Shown one piece after another: positions 20,202-33,600 of a stretch of DNA of 64,000 bases (positions are counted from its first letter, which is position 1; every line of letters begins with the position of its first letter). Where the stretch lies: positions 1 through 64,000 of the forward strand of contig LSSK01001166.1 in assembly GCA_001969505.1 (NCBI GenBank), in the 5' to 3' direction. Made by a program: the position numbers and the translations under genes. The stretch comes from Zancudomyces culisetae. Its lineage: Eukaryota > Kickxellomycota > Harpellomycetes > Harpellales > Legeriomycetaceae. The notes under the pieces are model-generated. The model saw only the letters and a program-made list of their open reading frames with translations, was not told the DNA's origin and searched no databases.

Positions 20202-23200
20202 TGTAGCAATTTCGTGTGATTCTATAATGAATTGAGTCAAAGAGTATGTAATACGTTCGCCAATACTCACGGAGGGCATTCAAAATACAAAATGTTGAAG
20301 AACAAGAACAAGTTTTTTTTTTCAAACTACAAAACCAAAAAAAAAAAACTTTTAAGGGTTGCTGAAGTTCATTTGACCATTTTTTGATTTTTTCTTTTGT
20401 TATTAGGAAATTAAGGTGTTGTGGAGGAATTGGTGTGGGTAAAAGCTATCCAAACAAAGCCACGTAAACTATGGTAAAGCAAAAAAACAACATTCAACTT
20501 TATGTATTAGGATTCGGCATATCTTCCTTATCAGTTTATTGTTTCTGAAAAAGATATTAACTTGTTGCAAAGGGAGTTTATCTTTTTTAAAATGAGCCTG
20601 GATTGGAACACATATAAAATCTGTTTGCGAAAATATAACAAGTGTTCATTATTTTTTTTGTTAGATGGATTTACTAAACAAGTACCACATAAAACTACAT
20701 AAGCGAGCGTTCAGTAACATCGCCCACTGAGTTCGATAACAGTGTGTCGCCTCATTTTATTGGCATGTTTGTGATGTGGTGTTTTATTTTATAAAAAAAA
20801 GCATAAATATATTAGTGTAGATGGACTGCAGTTCTGGCTGTCCATGGTCGTGTATTTATATTGTTTTTCTTGCAATAAAATTCCCCTTTTTTCTATTTCA
20901 AGCCATATCACAGATATTGATAGAGTTTTTGCTCATAATTTCGCAATTGGGTAAAATACACCATCAACAAATATTCCCAAACACTACATATATAGGAGTA
21001 ACAATGTATTTCTTGTTGAAAAACTCGAAATATAGCATGAGTGCGACGGAAGAACCTCTACCATGGGAGGCTGGAGAGACCAGACGTGCATTTAACCCGG
21101 ACTTGCAGCTACACAACTATCTTTTGTGATTTATTATCACTATTCATGTATTATTTTTATTGGGGAGTGTATTCTCAATACCAAGAGCTATATAGACGAA
21201 GAGATTAGGAAAACGGTTTGTAAAGAAAAAAAACTCAACTGATCTGTCTAATTATAATCTGTTTTTCTGTGTTATATCACCAGTTTTTACAATTACCAAC
21301 ATTAACATTTTCTTGAAGAAAAAACAGGCCATTTTGAAAAAAGGATATGTGGAGATTACTATGTCCATTCTTTGAAAAAAAAGGAATGGTATCGATGGTG
21401 ATGGTAAGAAATGTGGAGTGCAAACCCTCTAAAAATTGATCATAGTGGATAACAACTTTTATTACCAGTGGTAGAAAATATCAAAATATTTATAAGAATC
21501 GATGCAAATATTAACATGATGACAGTATCATTCGCTAAAAAAAAAAGTTGGATGGGGAAGGAAAAGAAAACACAACAAACAACAAGATAGTAAAGTCATA
21601 CTTTCTAAATCTGCAAAGTGTAGTTGCTTTACAAATGAGAACAGTGAAAAAGAATATTATATTTGCCTATCTGGAATTATGATATATAGCTGATCCTATT
21701 ATAGACATATCGCCTATTATAAACTTAGTGCTTGTTTCCTCTTATTGGAGTAAATTGTTATTTAAAGAAGATATGTAACCATATAAAGGGATGGTTTGGT
21801 AATAATCTTGTAAATGTATAGCTGTTAAAAACTTGATAACTTCTGTTGTTTGATTTTGTTATTCCGGAAAATACATCGGAGTAATATCAATACTTTGGTT
21901 TCTGGGTGGCTGGGACTGCCTAACACATTTATGGTACGGCGTAATGGCGTGGTTGTTGTTTTAGTTAAAGGTGTAACCCGAAAATATTAGCCAGCCCATA
22001 AAAGCGAAGACGGTGATGAAATTACGTGATTCAAAAGTTGGAGTTATGGGTCGATAGAGTTGGATGGTCATAGGCATATCATCATTTAATGGATGTTTGC
22101 ATCTAGTGATTTTACCCAGTATTACATAAGTTGGTGGATGGGGGAGGATAGAGTGTGGTAAATTTGAGGAGGAGCAGAATTGATACTCAACTTCGCCATC
22201 AGGCATCGTATTCTTTGCTTTTAGAGAAAAAAAGTGTGTGAGAGGAAGACTAGCTGCTGTGTACATTAGTATAGTTCATAAGGCAAAAGAAGGTGATGAG
22301 TGACTTTGGAAACTTACAAACTTTCGGGTAGGATATGCAGTAAAAAGAATGTGTTTTTCTGAACTCTGGGAGTTTCTGCGTGAAGTGCCCAGAAATGAGA
22401 TTGTTTTTTTTTCTTTATCCTTTTACGCTGTTTGCTTTTGCAAATTTGGTAGAGTCAATCTAATCTATCCTTATGGAAACAAAAAAAAACAGTGAGAAGA
22501 AATTTGAAAAACCGTCGCCTTGTGGCTGAAAAGTCGAATTTTGCGTTTATACCCACTTTATCACTTCCCAATCTTACTCTCCCTCCTCTCTACTTGTTTC
22601 ACCAGCACACTTCGCTTCTTTTCTTCACATGGTATGATCATAATAAACTTTGGAAACTATTGGCGCACGGGGCAACGTGCAGTACATTTCCCAGAATGAT
22701 TGCCCTAATTTGTTTCACAACATGTTAACTTGGGTGGGTAATTTGTTGGTCATGAGGGTAAATTTGCATAGATTTAGGGGTTGTAGATTGAAGAACAAGA
22801 GGTGGTGGTTAAAGGCGGATAAGGTATCACAAGGAAGAAAATTATTAAAAAAGTGCAAATGTAAAGACGAACCTTTAAGGACAAAGCCCTTCCCTCATGT
22901 AACTCTGAGGAGACAGGAAACTCCTTAAGTATGATAGAAGTGATGTTTACATAACCTTTCCTAAACTTTTTTCGGGGAGTAATGTTAATAAACATAGCAG
23001 TATATGTGTGATCAACTGGTTCATACCGTTTCAAGGTATGAATGCACCTCGATAGCAGAATTGGTACAAGGTATGCAAGTGGTTTGCATAAGCAACAATA
23101 ATTGCTACGTGCTCTCTTCCCTTCAGCAAAAAAATATTTTGGGTTTGTTTATCTAGCACTGGCAAACCAGATAAGAATATATAAAGCATATGATTATGCA

Positions 23201-24041
23201 AAAAAAAAATCGAAAAGGCTTGACAAGGTCTTGATATAAAATTATGTTACAAAAACCTAATTATACAACTGAAAAGCTTGCCAATCTTCAACTCGGTTTT
23301 CGAAAACCCACAAGAAACGAAAAGATAAAGTGCCTGATAAAAACGGCGGAGATTATAAATGTTTTACAAATGCAAATTACCACTTGAAAAAAAAGTAAAA
23401 AAAACACGTTAATTTTAATTAGAAAAGGTGGGAACAAATAAATATCTAATTGATTCGATTCACCAACATGCAGCACACAGTACACAGTACACAACATACA
23501 GCATACAGCAAAAAAAAAAATAAGAGGGAGCAAGGTAATAAAATTCGGTAAAGATCTGTCCATATGTGGAAAACAATCCCACCAGCATAATATTGTTTTT
23601 TGTTCTACATACAGGTTTATTTATGTACTATTAAAATGTTGATCAAATATATGCGCTTATTTGGTGCCAGTTTGCCAGAAAAATACATTGCAGCTATAGG
23701 CTCAGTGGAAAATTTGATAAAAGAAAAGGAAAAACCTTGCTAACAAAAAAATATATACGAAAAAAAATACGTTCTAGCCATTGGATGGTTTTGACATGCA
23801 TTTACTTTAATGGTAAAAAAATAACACCAAATTAATTGAAAAATGGAAAGGCAAGGGATAAAAAAGGTGTGGAGGGGAGAAGAGTGGAAGGGGAGAGGGG
23901 AAGGCGGAAAAAACTACTTTGGAAAAATGTATATAAATAAATAGTGAGCCAGGAAAATAGAAATTTTAAAAACCAAAATATTCGATAGAATATAGTTCAT
24001 ATTTTGAAATACACAAAGAAAAAAACCTTAGCTTAGCAAAA
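20202..24041. other. Long divergent spacer between UMP kinase and FBA1
   Basis: 3.8 kb of AT-rich sequence. A possible fragment of a spliced gene lies on the minus strand at 21961-22249, ending in a hydrophobic segment, with a canonical donor at 22317; it has no start and no recognised family. The plus-strand frame 20821-21129 is also unrecognised. The last 150 bp hold a purine-rich tract and a TATA box for FBA1. No tRNA was found. Confidence 0.5.
23930..23938 (+). promoter_or_regulatory. Probable TATA box of FBA1
   Basis: TATATAAAT lies 112 bp upstream of the FBA1 ATG, immediately after a purine-rich tract (23878-23909). Position and sequence suit a strongly expressed TATA-dependent gene; the transcription start was not determined. 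Confidence 0.6.
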
Positions 24042-25118
24042 ATGGGAGTCTTAGACGTAGTACCACCAGGTGTAGTTGTAGGAGAGAACTTGTACAAGTT
24101 GTTCAAGTACTGCCAGGAACACAACTTTGCCATCCCAGCCATCAACTGCACATCTTCATCAACAATAAATGCAGTGTTGGAAGCAGCCAAGGCATCAAAC
24201 TCACCAATCATTATACAATTCTCTCATGGAGGAGCGTCCTTCTATGCTGGTAAGGGAGTCAAGAACGATCAGCACCAGGCATCAATTACAGGAGCCGTTG
24301 CTGGAGCCCTGCACATCCGCGCAGTAGCTAGCCAATATGGAGTTCCAGTAGTTATCCACTCAGACCATTGTGCAAGAAACCTGTTGCCATGGTTGGACGG
24401 AATGTTGGATGCCGACGAAAAGTACTTCAAGGAACACGGTGAGCCACTGTTCTCATCACACATGATTGATTTGTCAGCAGATAGCAAGGAATACAACATC
24501 AGCACAACAGCCAAATACATGGAAAGATGCGCACGCATCAACGTGTTGTTGGAAATGGAAATTGGTTTGACAGGTGGTGAGGAAGACGGTGTTAACCACG
24601 AGGGAGTAGATAGCTCCAAGCTGTATACACAGCCAGAGGATGTCTATGATGTATATAAGGCACTCAGCCCAATCAGCAAGATGTTTACCATCGCAGCAGC
24701 ATTCGGAAATGTGCACGGAGTATACAAGCCAGGAAACGTAGTGTTGCAACCAAAGCTGTTGAAGAACTTCCAAGACTATGTCGCAGAAAAGATCGGTAGC
24801 ACCTCAAACAAGCCATTGTTCTTGGTGTTCCACGGAGGGTCAGGATCAACCAATGAGGAGGTTACCGAGGCAGTCAGCCACGGAGTAGTCAAGATGAACG
24901 TAGACACAGACACACAATGGGCATACTTGGTTGGAGTGCGTGACTTTGTCAACAAGCGCAGCGCATACTTGGCCTCACAAATTGGAAACCCAGAAGGTGA
25001 GGATAAGCCAAACAAGAAGTACTACGACCCAAGAGTATGGGTCAGAGAAGGAGAAATCACCATGATCGCCAGAGTAAAAGAAGCCAACAAGGATTTGGGC
25101 AATCTCAACACCTTGTAA
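24042..25118 (+). CDS. FBA1: Fructose-bisphosphate aldolase, class II (zinc-dependent)
   Basis: Glycolytic and gluconeogenic enzyme that splits fructose 1,6-bisphosphate into dihydroxyacetone phosphate and glyceraldehyde 3-phosphate. It has 358 residues in a single exon, matching yeast Fba1 (359). Zinc ligands are visible: HSDHCA (His about 109), FGNVHGVY (His about 225) and VFHGGSGST (His about 264). The catalytic Asp is in SDH (about 108), and the phosphate-binding loop is NVDTDTQWAY. The C-terminus DPRVWVREGE is family-typical. Codon choice is strongly biased (AAG, AAC, CCA, GCA, TTG), unlike its neighbours, which suits very high expression. Conserved leucines are written CTG, which supports the standard code. 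It faces TOP1 with only 85 bp between the stops. Confidence 0.98.
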   Translation: MGVLDVVPPGVVVGENLYKLFKYCQEHNFAIPAINCTSSSTINAVLEAAKASNSPIIIQFSHGGASFYAGKGVKNDQHQASITGAVAGALHIRAVASQYGVPVVIHSDHCARNLLPWLDGMLDADEKYFKEHGEPLFSSHMIDLSADSKEYNISTTAKYMERCARINVLLEMEIGLTGGEEDGVNHEGVDSSKLYTQPEDVYDVYKALSPISKMFTIAAAFGNVHGVYKPGNVVLQPKLLKNFQDYVAEKIGSTSNKPLFLVFHGGSGSTNEEVTEAVSHGVVKMNVDTDTQWAYLVGVRDFVNKRSAYLASQIGNPEGEDKPNKKYYDPRVWVREGEITMIARVKEANKDLGNLNTL

Positions 25119-25203
25119 ATTTATATATCTTTTTATTTTGTTAGGGTGAAATAAAATGGGGAAGCTACAAATTAGGTTTATTCATAAATAAAGTAATAAG
25201 TAT

Positions 25204-27653
25204 TTAAAACTTGAAATTTTTGTCGGCATGCATGGCCCATTTGAATTTTTCACGAAGAGTTTTGGGGAAGAATTTTTCAACAGGAATGTCGAATTTTTTG
25301 CACCAAGAAACGGTTATTCTGGGGTCGATATAATTGATTTTGGAGGTGCCGAGAGCGGTAGTCTTGTTTTCGTCCTTGTCTACCAACGCTGTCTTTGTGG
25401 CAACAATTCGAGTGTAAAGTCTTTGGATAGTTGAAAAAGATTTGTCAATCGAGTTGAAAGTAAGTCTGTACATTTCGGGAATATATGGTTTAGAGGATTT
25501 GGAAGAAGAAAGAGCCTCCTTTTTGGAGTTGAGAGTGGAAAGTTCAGAAGAAAGCGAGGCAAGTTTTTCTTCTATAGAATCAAGATTGGATTGCGTGGCA
25601 TCAGAGGCTTTTTTCTTTTCCAGTCTTTCAATATCCTTGGTAAGCAAGTCAGCAAAATATGAATACAGCCATTCGGTTGTGATTGGCCGGTCAGGGTCGT
25701 CACGGCATGCCTGTTCAAACGGCGCAAGATCGTATTTGGCACGGTCGGCAAGTGATAAGTCGGTCAAATTGGGTTTGAGCAAATCAATGTGACGACGGCA
25801 CTCGTAGCGCAGACCCATAAGGCGATCGGCAATTTTAGACAACTGACCGCTAAAGTTTTTGGCAACGGCACGCTGATGGTTACATAGCACAGCAACCTGT
25901 CGATTGGCGCGGTTGTAGGCCAGCGTCAACTCGTGGATAGAGCTTGCAGGAGTGACATCCTGCTTTTCCAACTCCTGCTGGAAGGTGTGAGAGGCATTGT
26001 AGGTACGGAAAACCTTAGCGCTGAGGCCAGGCATCAGAGACGACAAGTGTTTGTTAAGCTCGACAGTGTTGATTAGAGAAAATAATAAGTTTCCTGGAGT
26101 CTTTGCGGCCCGCTGGAAGCTCACCAGGTTGCGGTAGACAGCCGGATGCACCTCGACCTTGTTGTAGTAACGTATAGAATCTTTACCCAGAAAGTCAAAC
26201 ACTACCTTTCCGTCTTCAAAAGTCACGTGTTCATACCGTAACGAGCAACAGCCCACTGTGTCAGCTTGGTCATCGCCCTTTTCGTTACCCGCTCGCAGTG
26301 CGAAACGATCAATCAGATACAGTGCTGTTGCACGCTGCCGAGTCTTACCATCACTGCTGGTTAATGCTGCCATGTAGTCCTTGCGGATTCGTACAATATG
26401 CTTCTTCAGTTCTCGGGCCTTTTCGTATTTTTTGAGATCGCTTTGTCCTTTTAGCGAACTTCCTGCTGCTAGAAACACATATTTGGTATTGTCGTTGACA
26501 TTTTCTTTCCACATAGCTAGCCACGTGACTGTTTGGTCGTGAATCACATTGCCCCATTTACTGCCCTTTGGTGGTTCTGGAATCTTCGCATCTTTGCCTA
26601 TATTGATTGTAATCTGTTCTGCTCGCACCCGTCGCTTATAACACCCTGTTTTTGGATGTGCTCCTCGTCCTCTAAATAGCCCCGGTGGCTCAATTCGGAA
26701 ATTCCCCACTTTTTCGCGCCTCCCGTCCAGTATACAGTATCCATACTTTTCTTCAATCATCTTGCGCTCTTCAAGTAGTGCTGCCTTCTCCTCTTTGCTC
26801 ATTTGTTTTTTTTCCTCCTTTTGCTTTTGGAAATATTCATACATTGGCCTGAAATCACATCTGCTAAATTCCTTGATTGGATACTTGCGCTTGCTTTTAC
26901 TCATCAACAACTTCAGCTCGTTAAAGAAATTTCGCTGGAACGTCGGGTTAGCACCATGCTCTGTTTCTAGCAGCGCTGCAAAAAACCCTACCAATTCCTC
27001 AATCTCTGGCTCTAAATACACCTTTTCGCCGTCATATAGGATCGGTACCCCATGTGGAACATATTCTGGTGGAAATAACACTCCCTGGTGCTCCAACTGT
27101 GTCCATCTTATTGTATCATCCTTATCGCCATTCTGGTCTCTCCACCACTCATACTCCTCTGCCTCCTCTTCTTCTTTCTGCTCCCTCTTTACTCTCCTCT
27201 TTTTCTCCCCTTCTGTTTTAATTTTTTTTCTGGCTACTTCACTCTCTACCTTCACTCTCTTTCCGTACCCATTCTCTTTACCATTCCCGTTTCCACTCCC
27301 ATTCATACTCACAGCACTTACTTTGTTCTTTTCTTTTTTTATTGCGATCTTTCTTGACAACAGCGGAGCATCCTCATCACTGTCATCTTCGTCTTTTATC
27401 CTCCTTACCGCCAGCGCCTTGCCTCCTCCGTTTTTTGTCTTTTCCTTTTTTACGACCGCTCCTTTTCGCATCAATAGTGGCGAATCATCATCTATTCAGC
27501 AACAATTTATCCCATATTTTACTTCACTTTCTTCTATATACTTATCTATCCATTATTTCGAATTTATTACCACTTACCACTATCGTCACTATAGCTTCTC
27601 TTTATAACCCTTTTGAAGTTGTCTTCTCTGGGCTCACTGGTAACTACAACCAT
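25204..27653 (-). CDS. TOP1: DNA topoisomerase I, type IB (2 exons)
   Basis: Relaxes supercoils by nicking one strand through a 3'-phosphotyrosine. Exon 1 is 27578-27653 (MVVVTSEPREDNFKRVIKRS...), exon 2 is 25204-27491; the join is phase 1 with GTAAGT donor and GAATAG acceptor, giving 787 residues. The charged N-terminal tail carries the acidic motifs YSDDSDDDSPLL and DEDDSDEDAPLL. The core follows: KWGNVIHDQTVTWLAMWKEN, KYVFLAAGSSLKGQSDLKKYEKAR, and the catalytic set including ALYLIDRFALRAGNEK and HTFQQEL. A coiled linker precedes the C-terminal domain with the active-site Tyr (about 746) in SKINYIDPRITVSW. The intron restores the usual start; the bare frame would begin at a non-ATG codon. 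Confidence 0.96.
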
Positions 27654-30600
27654 TTTTTTAACTCTTGTCTGTATAGTTCTTTATTTCTTGTTCCTACAGT
27701 TGCTAGTCGTTATATATGAGGTACGAAATTTATCTCGAGCAGATTCCACTTTTCTTTTCCAATATGAAGTTAAAAGTATACCCTTCGCTACCAAAAAACA
27801 AAGGAGATGTATTAGTTCTCTTAAGCTACGATATATCAATATCAAAAAGCGCTATTGATGAAAAAAAAAAAGTATACCAAGCCACTAATACATATATCAC
27901 CCGCGTTGATACTGTAATTTGACCTGAATATAGATATAATATACGGCGTATCTGTGTGTGTATGCTGTTATAGCTTGGATATATATGTACTTGTGTTTAT
28001 GTGTTGTGTTTTTTTAAATAATGGTAATATGTTGAGCATAAGTTAATGAAAAAACCACAATATTATTTATGTATTTATTTATTTTTTACTGGAAAAATTA
28101 AAGAAAAATAGCCTCAATTTTCAGTTTCAAAGTCCTAATTAGACGAGCTAGAAAATTTTTTTATTAATTTACTCGGCCTAGTATACCATGAAAAAGTAAA
28201 TGACCTTTTAATGCTTTTTTTTTTACTTGGTTCTTATTTAATTAAGAGTTTAATGCTAGGCTACCATATTGGCGATTCTATTGTTTAATCAGAACAAATA
28301 TGTTTTATTTATACCACTAGGCAAATTTTAAAAATGCGCTCTCTCCTCTCTCCTCTCCTTTCTCTTCTCCCTTCCCCTCCCCCCAATCTTCAACTCCATC
28401 AAGTTATTTAAAACACTGCAAACCAAACCGCTTTCCTACCTCATCTACAACATTTTTTTTAGAAAGAAAAAGCTAAAAAGTAAAAAAAAATGAGGAAAAG
28501 TGAGGAAAAATCCCCCTCAAGTAGTAGATCTTTTTTTTTTCGCTTTGCAGTAAAATGATAAAAAAGCAAACTAGCAAAACGCAATAACTAAGGCACCTTT
28601 TTTTTTTTCCAATGAAAAGCTACTTTCGAAACTTGTTTAATTATCTCATTTCTTAAACATACACCATAAAAAGGCAAAATTACCATTCCCATAGCTGCAA
28701 TAATTATAATAAAAAAGCAAAACCCCCAATCCATTCTCTTTCTTGTGTTCTAGTTTTTATTTCGTTATTCTTTCACAAAAAAAAAAGAAAAATTTTGTAC
28801 TATATTAAACTTCTTCGAGTTCCCTATTATTTCGATTTCATTAGACCTAATGACGTTTGCCACCATTATTCTAATAATTTCACTCTAATTTTGGTTTGTG
28901 CAAAAAACACCCAGAAAATCATTTGGAGAAATACTGTGTCCCCAAAACCACTTTCAACTCTTTTTATCTTTGTTGTTTTACAATTTCTAGTTTGCTATTA
29001 TCGTTGAATTTTTGCCATCTACAAAAACAAAAACAATATACTCGTTGACCTCCCAAATACACATAAAACAAATGAGGACTATCGAATTTTATTTTTTTTT
29101 AGTCATGCTTCTCTTAAGTTGTAGAAAGATCATTTTCCTGGAGGAAGGGCGAGAAAAAAGAGCAAAGCGTGGTTTTAATTTACAAAAGAAAAACCATGCC
29201 AATAAAGCGTCGGTAAATAGATGTATTTGCTTTAATACATCATCTAGCTGCATTTTTAATTCTTAGTTACTAAAAAAAAAATTTGGTTCTCCAAAACGCA
29301 CATGGAACCTATTCTTTGTGATCAGTATTTTGCTTGTTCTCAATTCGAGTAGCATTGATGATAAAACTCGATGCATTCCAAATAGTAGTACCATGAATCA
29401 GCACCTGGATGGGTATGGAATCCCGAGAGGAGAAGAAAGGAATTGGTTAGATAAATATTTAGTATTATTTTCATAGTGTTTTAAATGGTATTTATCTAGC
29501 AATTCCATGGAGTAAAAAATAAACTTCGAGTAGCAGAAAAAGTACATCTAACAAGTAGATACTTTTTTTTACACACCATAAAATAGTACCAACTGGTACA
29601 ACATATCCGTATTCACACACAACTCAACCGTACTGTTTGATAGATATCCAGAGATATATATTCTAAACATGTTTCTTCCTCTTCTACCAATATTCGAGTA
29701 TTTCATAACTATGCTCAAATTCAGTTCAGATATTTTAATAATGTAGAATCTTGCCTATACAGAAAAAACGCAGTAGAAAAGGAAAATATACATAACCCGC
29801 TAAACTAGAAATATTTTTATTAATATCTATCTGGTACCTTATCAAACGTAACCCCGCCCTTTTACCATCCTCCCCGGATATTTCAGTATAAACAATGCAA
29901 TAACATCCAAAATATTTAATACCAACATAAATCCAATTTATATTTTTTTATTTTGGGTATTTCACTGGTACAGATATAATGTTCTAAAAATAGAAGAGAA
30001 ACCCTCCTCTCTCACCTCCCAACATTTCTTCAGATTGTTATGAAGCTGCTTCAAATACTTTCAAAATGAAACAAAACGTGTGTGTAACCTCTTTCGGTAA
30101 CATATCGGTAAAAACAAATACCTTTACCAAAAATAACCTAACACAATTGCTAAAACTATTCAGGGAGATGGCGAATAATCAACTAAGAGCATTCTTTTTA
30201 CTAGTTTATATACTACATCTCTTGGGTCTTTTGCTTTCAGATATCCGATGTTATATCAGTGTTATAGTCTTTTTTTCAATTACATTTTCTTTCTAGAAAG
30301 AAAAATAATAGGTGGCTAAAAGTGTACTATACACAAACAAAAAAAAATGATGAGCTGGCTAAAGAGTAAAAAAAGAGTGGCAATAAAGTCAAAGGCGGTT
30401 AAAGTTTTCTAAATGGCTGCAAATGCATAATAATGTAGATGGTCCAGGTTACACATAATATATAGATAAGGATGAGAAAAAAGTGTTCACGAGTCTACGA
30501 ATTTTGGATGCGAAAATTCAACAAAAAAAAAAATACGACAAAAATAATGCTATTTTTAGCGTGCTTTTATTGTTGTGTAGCCACATTACAGTGGAAACTG

Positions 30601-33600
30601 GGGGAATATAGTATTCACGCATTCAAAATTAAAAAATAGAATTAGTGAGAATAATATGGTTGAGGTAGAGTAAACGCATAAATACAAAAATCTTGGGGAA
30701 AGGGAGAGGTCAGTATTCAAGCAAAAAAGTAAACGGTTTTATAAATAGCTACTAGTATGGTAAAATGCAGTGGTGGTAATTGTGGAACGTCAAGTAGGAT
30801 GTAGTGATGTGATGAAAATAACACTGATGGTATTTACCCACAAGAAAAAAGCAAATAAAAAAATATAGTACAGTGATGTGGACAAATATGAAGAATCGAC
30901 GAGAATAAGTACACGTTGGGGGAGGTAGTAATAAGATTTTTTTAAAAAAGAAGGCGGAGAAAGAGAAGGAAAGAGAAAAGATGATGGTGAAATGACCAAG
31001 AAAATAGCGCATACTTTTGTACTGTAGTAAAAATCGTGGAATATGTCTCACCATGCTAACGGTGCAATATTTACATGAAAGAAATGGTATGATGCGCGGT
31101 AAATCAAAGAGATTTCAATATTAAAGTGCAGACCATATTTAAAAAAAAGCAAGTGATATTGGTTTGGTAGCCTGTATAGTTTTGTGCACTATTGTAAAAA
31201 TGAATTGAAATAAAATAAAAAAGAGCCCACTTTATTGGAAAGCGTAAATCCTGTAGATCAGGATGTTCATTGAAAGATATAAGAAAAAGAAGAAAAAAGA
31301 AAAGAAGAGAGGAGGGGAAGAGGGGAAGAGGGGAAGAGGGGAAGAGGGGAAGAGGGGAAGAGGGGAAGAGGGGAAAAAAATAAAAAAGTAGTATAAGAGG
31401 GTTTATACAAGAAAACAATTCATTAGAATTAGTATGCATGTTGTTTTGTAAAAGGTATTTAGATTTGGTATATTCTCGGTTTAGTAATGAAATGATGTTT
31501 ATCAAATACACGTTTCAAATAAATCAGGAGAGAGAAAAATATAACGACTTGTTTTTTTTTAAGTTTTATATGAGAATTCACAGTTCAGGGGGAGGGGTGG
31601 GGAGAAGAGAGGAATGGAGAGAGGGTTATTTTAGATTTTTATATAATATTACTAAAAAGCAAGATTAGAGAGTAGAGAAGGGATAAAATAATAATATAGA
31701 GTGGTTCTTGAGAGGAGGGGGGGAGGTAAGATGAGCCGATTTACAAGTTAATTAGTACATCAATTATTGGTAAGAATATCAAATATAAGGTAAATGTTTT
31801 TTTAGTGGGCACAAGATGGGATAAAGAATCTGAAAAAAAATGGGCAGAGATATGTAAAGTCAAAATCAACTTTAATGTGAACTAAACTAGCGCCAACTCA
31901 GCTCTCTGTGTTGTTGTAAGACAAATAATTGGAAGATTGAGCGGGATCAAAACAAAAAGAGTAGTTGTTTGGGAAAAGACAGAAAGAACCCGAGAAAAAG
32001 AGAAAAAGAGAGATAGAAAGAGAGATAAAGTGTGAGTTGGATGGAGAAGGTTGGATAGAAGTATAACACGATAAAGATATTAATGCAATCTATTCTTTAA
32101 AGTTCTTAATTGATTGACAACCAATTTGATCAAATTTGGAAATAAAACAAAAACAGGAAAAAAACAGGTATAAAATCCAAACAAGTTTGCTGATTTTTTA
32201 TAATTGCAGATTAGTAAAAAAAGTAAAAAAGGTAACAGATTAAAGTTCACATCAAATATTTTGAGAAACAAAAAAAAATGAGAGGAAAAAAACAACCCAA
32301 ATTTCAAACATCATATCATATAACACTCACGCTATATACTTGTAGTCTAGAACAAAACCCTGAAGGTTGTAACATCAAAATATATGATATAATAGTTCAT
32401 TTTGCGTAATTTTTTTTCCTCTTTCTCTCTTTCTTTTTATCTTTCTCTTGCTCTTTTTCCCTTCTTCCGTTTCTGTTTTTATTTTACCCAACAAAATTGT
32501 GGTTAAAATGCTTGTAAACTCTTTTAAGAAATGTTGAACACATTTTTATTTTGACTAAAAAAAAATTGTTAGCTGTAAAATGCAATGGAGCATTTTATAA
32601 TAAAAATAGTGACTAATAGAAAAGGCACAAAAAAAAAGTATATAGTGCAAAAGAATATTTTTAAATCGCAAAAAAAAAAAGAAAAAGATTTGCAAAATAG
32701 TATGGACAGTTTTTTTCATATTATTTTTTCATTTTGTAATTTGGTAAATCAAGTAAATAAAAAAAATAATAGGATAGGAGGTTAGTGTTTAATAATAAAA
32801 AAAGTTGAGGGATTGGGATTAACAGCCAATGTTTCAAAACTATGTATTTATTTAAAAGCATTTTAAAATTTTCTTATTTTGGTACAAGATGTGTAAAAGG
32901 GAATTTAGTAAAACAAATAAAAAAGATAGGGAGAAAAACAAAAGGGAAATATATAAGAAATCGGATTGGTATGTGACCAATAGAGCCTGAAAAGATGGGA
33001 GATAAAATAGTTAGAGAAGGTTGAGTAAGAGAAAGAGGCAGAGAGCCTCAGTTTTCTACTTTTGTTATTGTTGTTGCTATAGCCAGTAATAGTTTCAAGT
33101 TGTAGCTATAAGTGGTAGTTTGTTGGTTTGGTAGATCAGGGTATAAAAACAAAAAACAAAAAATAATCATACAAGCTTTGAAGGTTAGTGAATGGTCTAA
33201 ATTTGGTTAAAAAAAAAAGCAAAAGCAAAAAAAAAAAGCAAAGGCAAAAAAAAGTTGCAAGAAGAGAAAGGGCCTGTAAAATGTTATTGGGCTGTGGTAC
33301 CTTGTAGTAAATCAAAAAAAGAAAAAACCCAGTGGAAAAAAAAGGGCGGATTATAGATAATTAAAAGTAGATTGGGGGTGTATATGTGTGGATGAATCGG
33401 CAGAAAATGAGAAATGGGAAAAAAATAACCGGTGAAAAGTTGTTTTATGGATAGATGTTGAAGGGAGCACTAGAAAGGGAACAAAGAGAAAATTAAAACA
33501 AACTAGAAAAAATAAAAGAATATAGAGGAAGAGGGAGGAGGATGGGGGGGAATGGGGGGATGGGGAGAAAAATATGGGTGGAGGGAAAAAAGTGCCAAAA

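Noticed and set aside
21961-22420. Possible two-exon minus-strand gene ending in a hydrophobic C-terminal segment (MGWLIFSGYTF)
   Set aside because: A GTAAGT donor at 22317 and an acceptor before 22249 join in phase, but there is no start codon, the upstream exon is Lys/Gln low complexity, and no family was recognised.
23046-23130. tRNA-like start (GCACCTCGATAGCAGAATTGGTAC)
   Set aside because: No T-arm with GGTTCRANYCC and no matching acceptor stem downstream.
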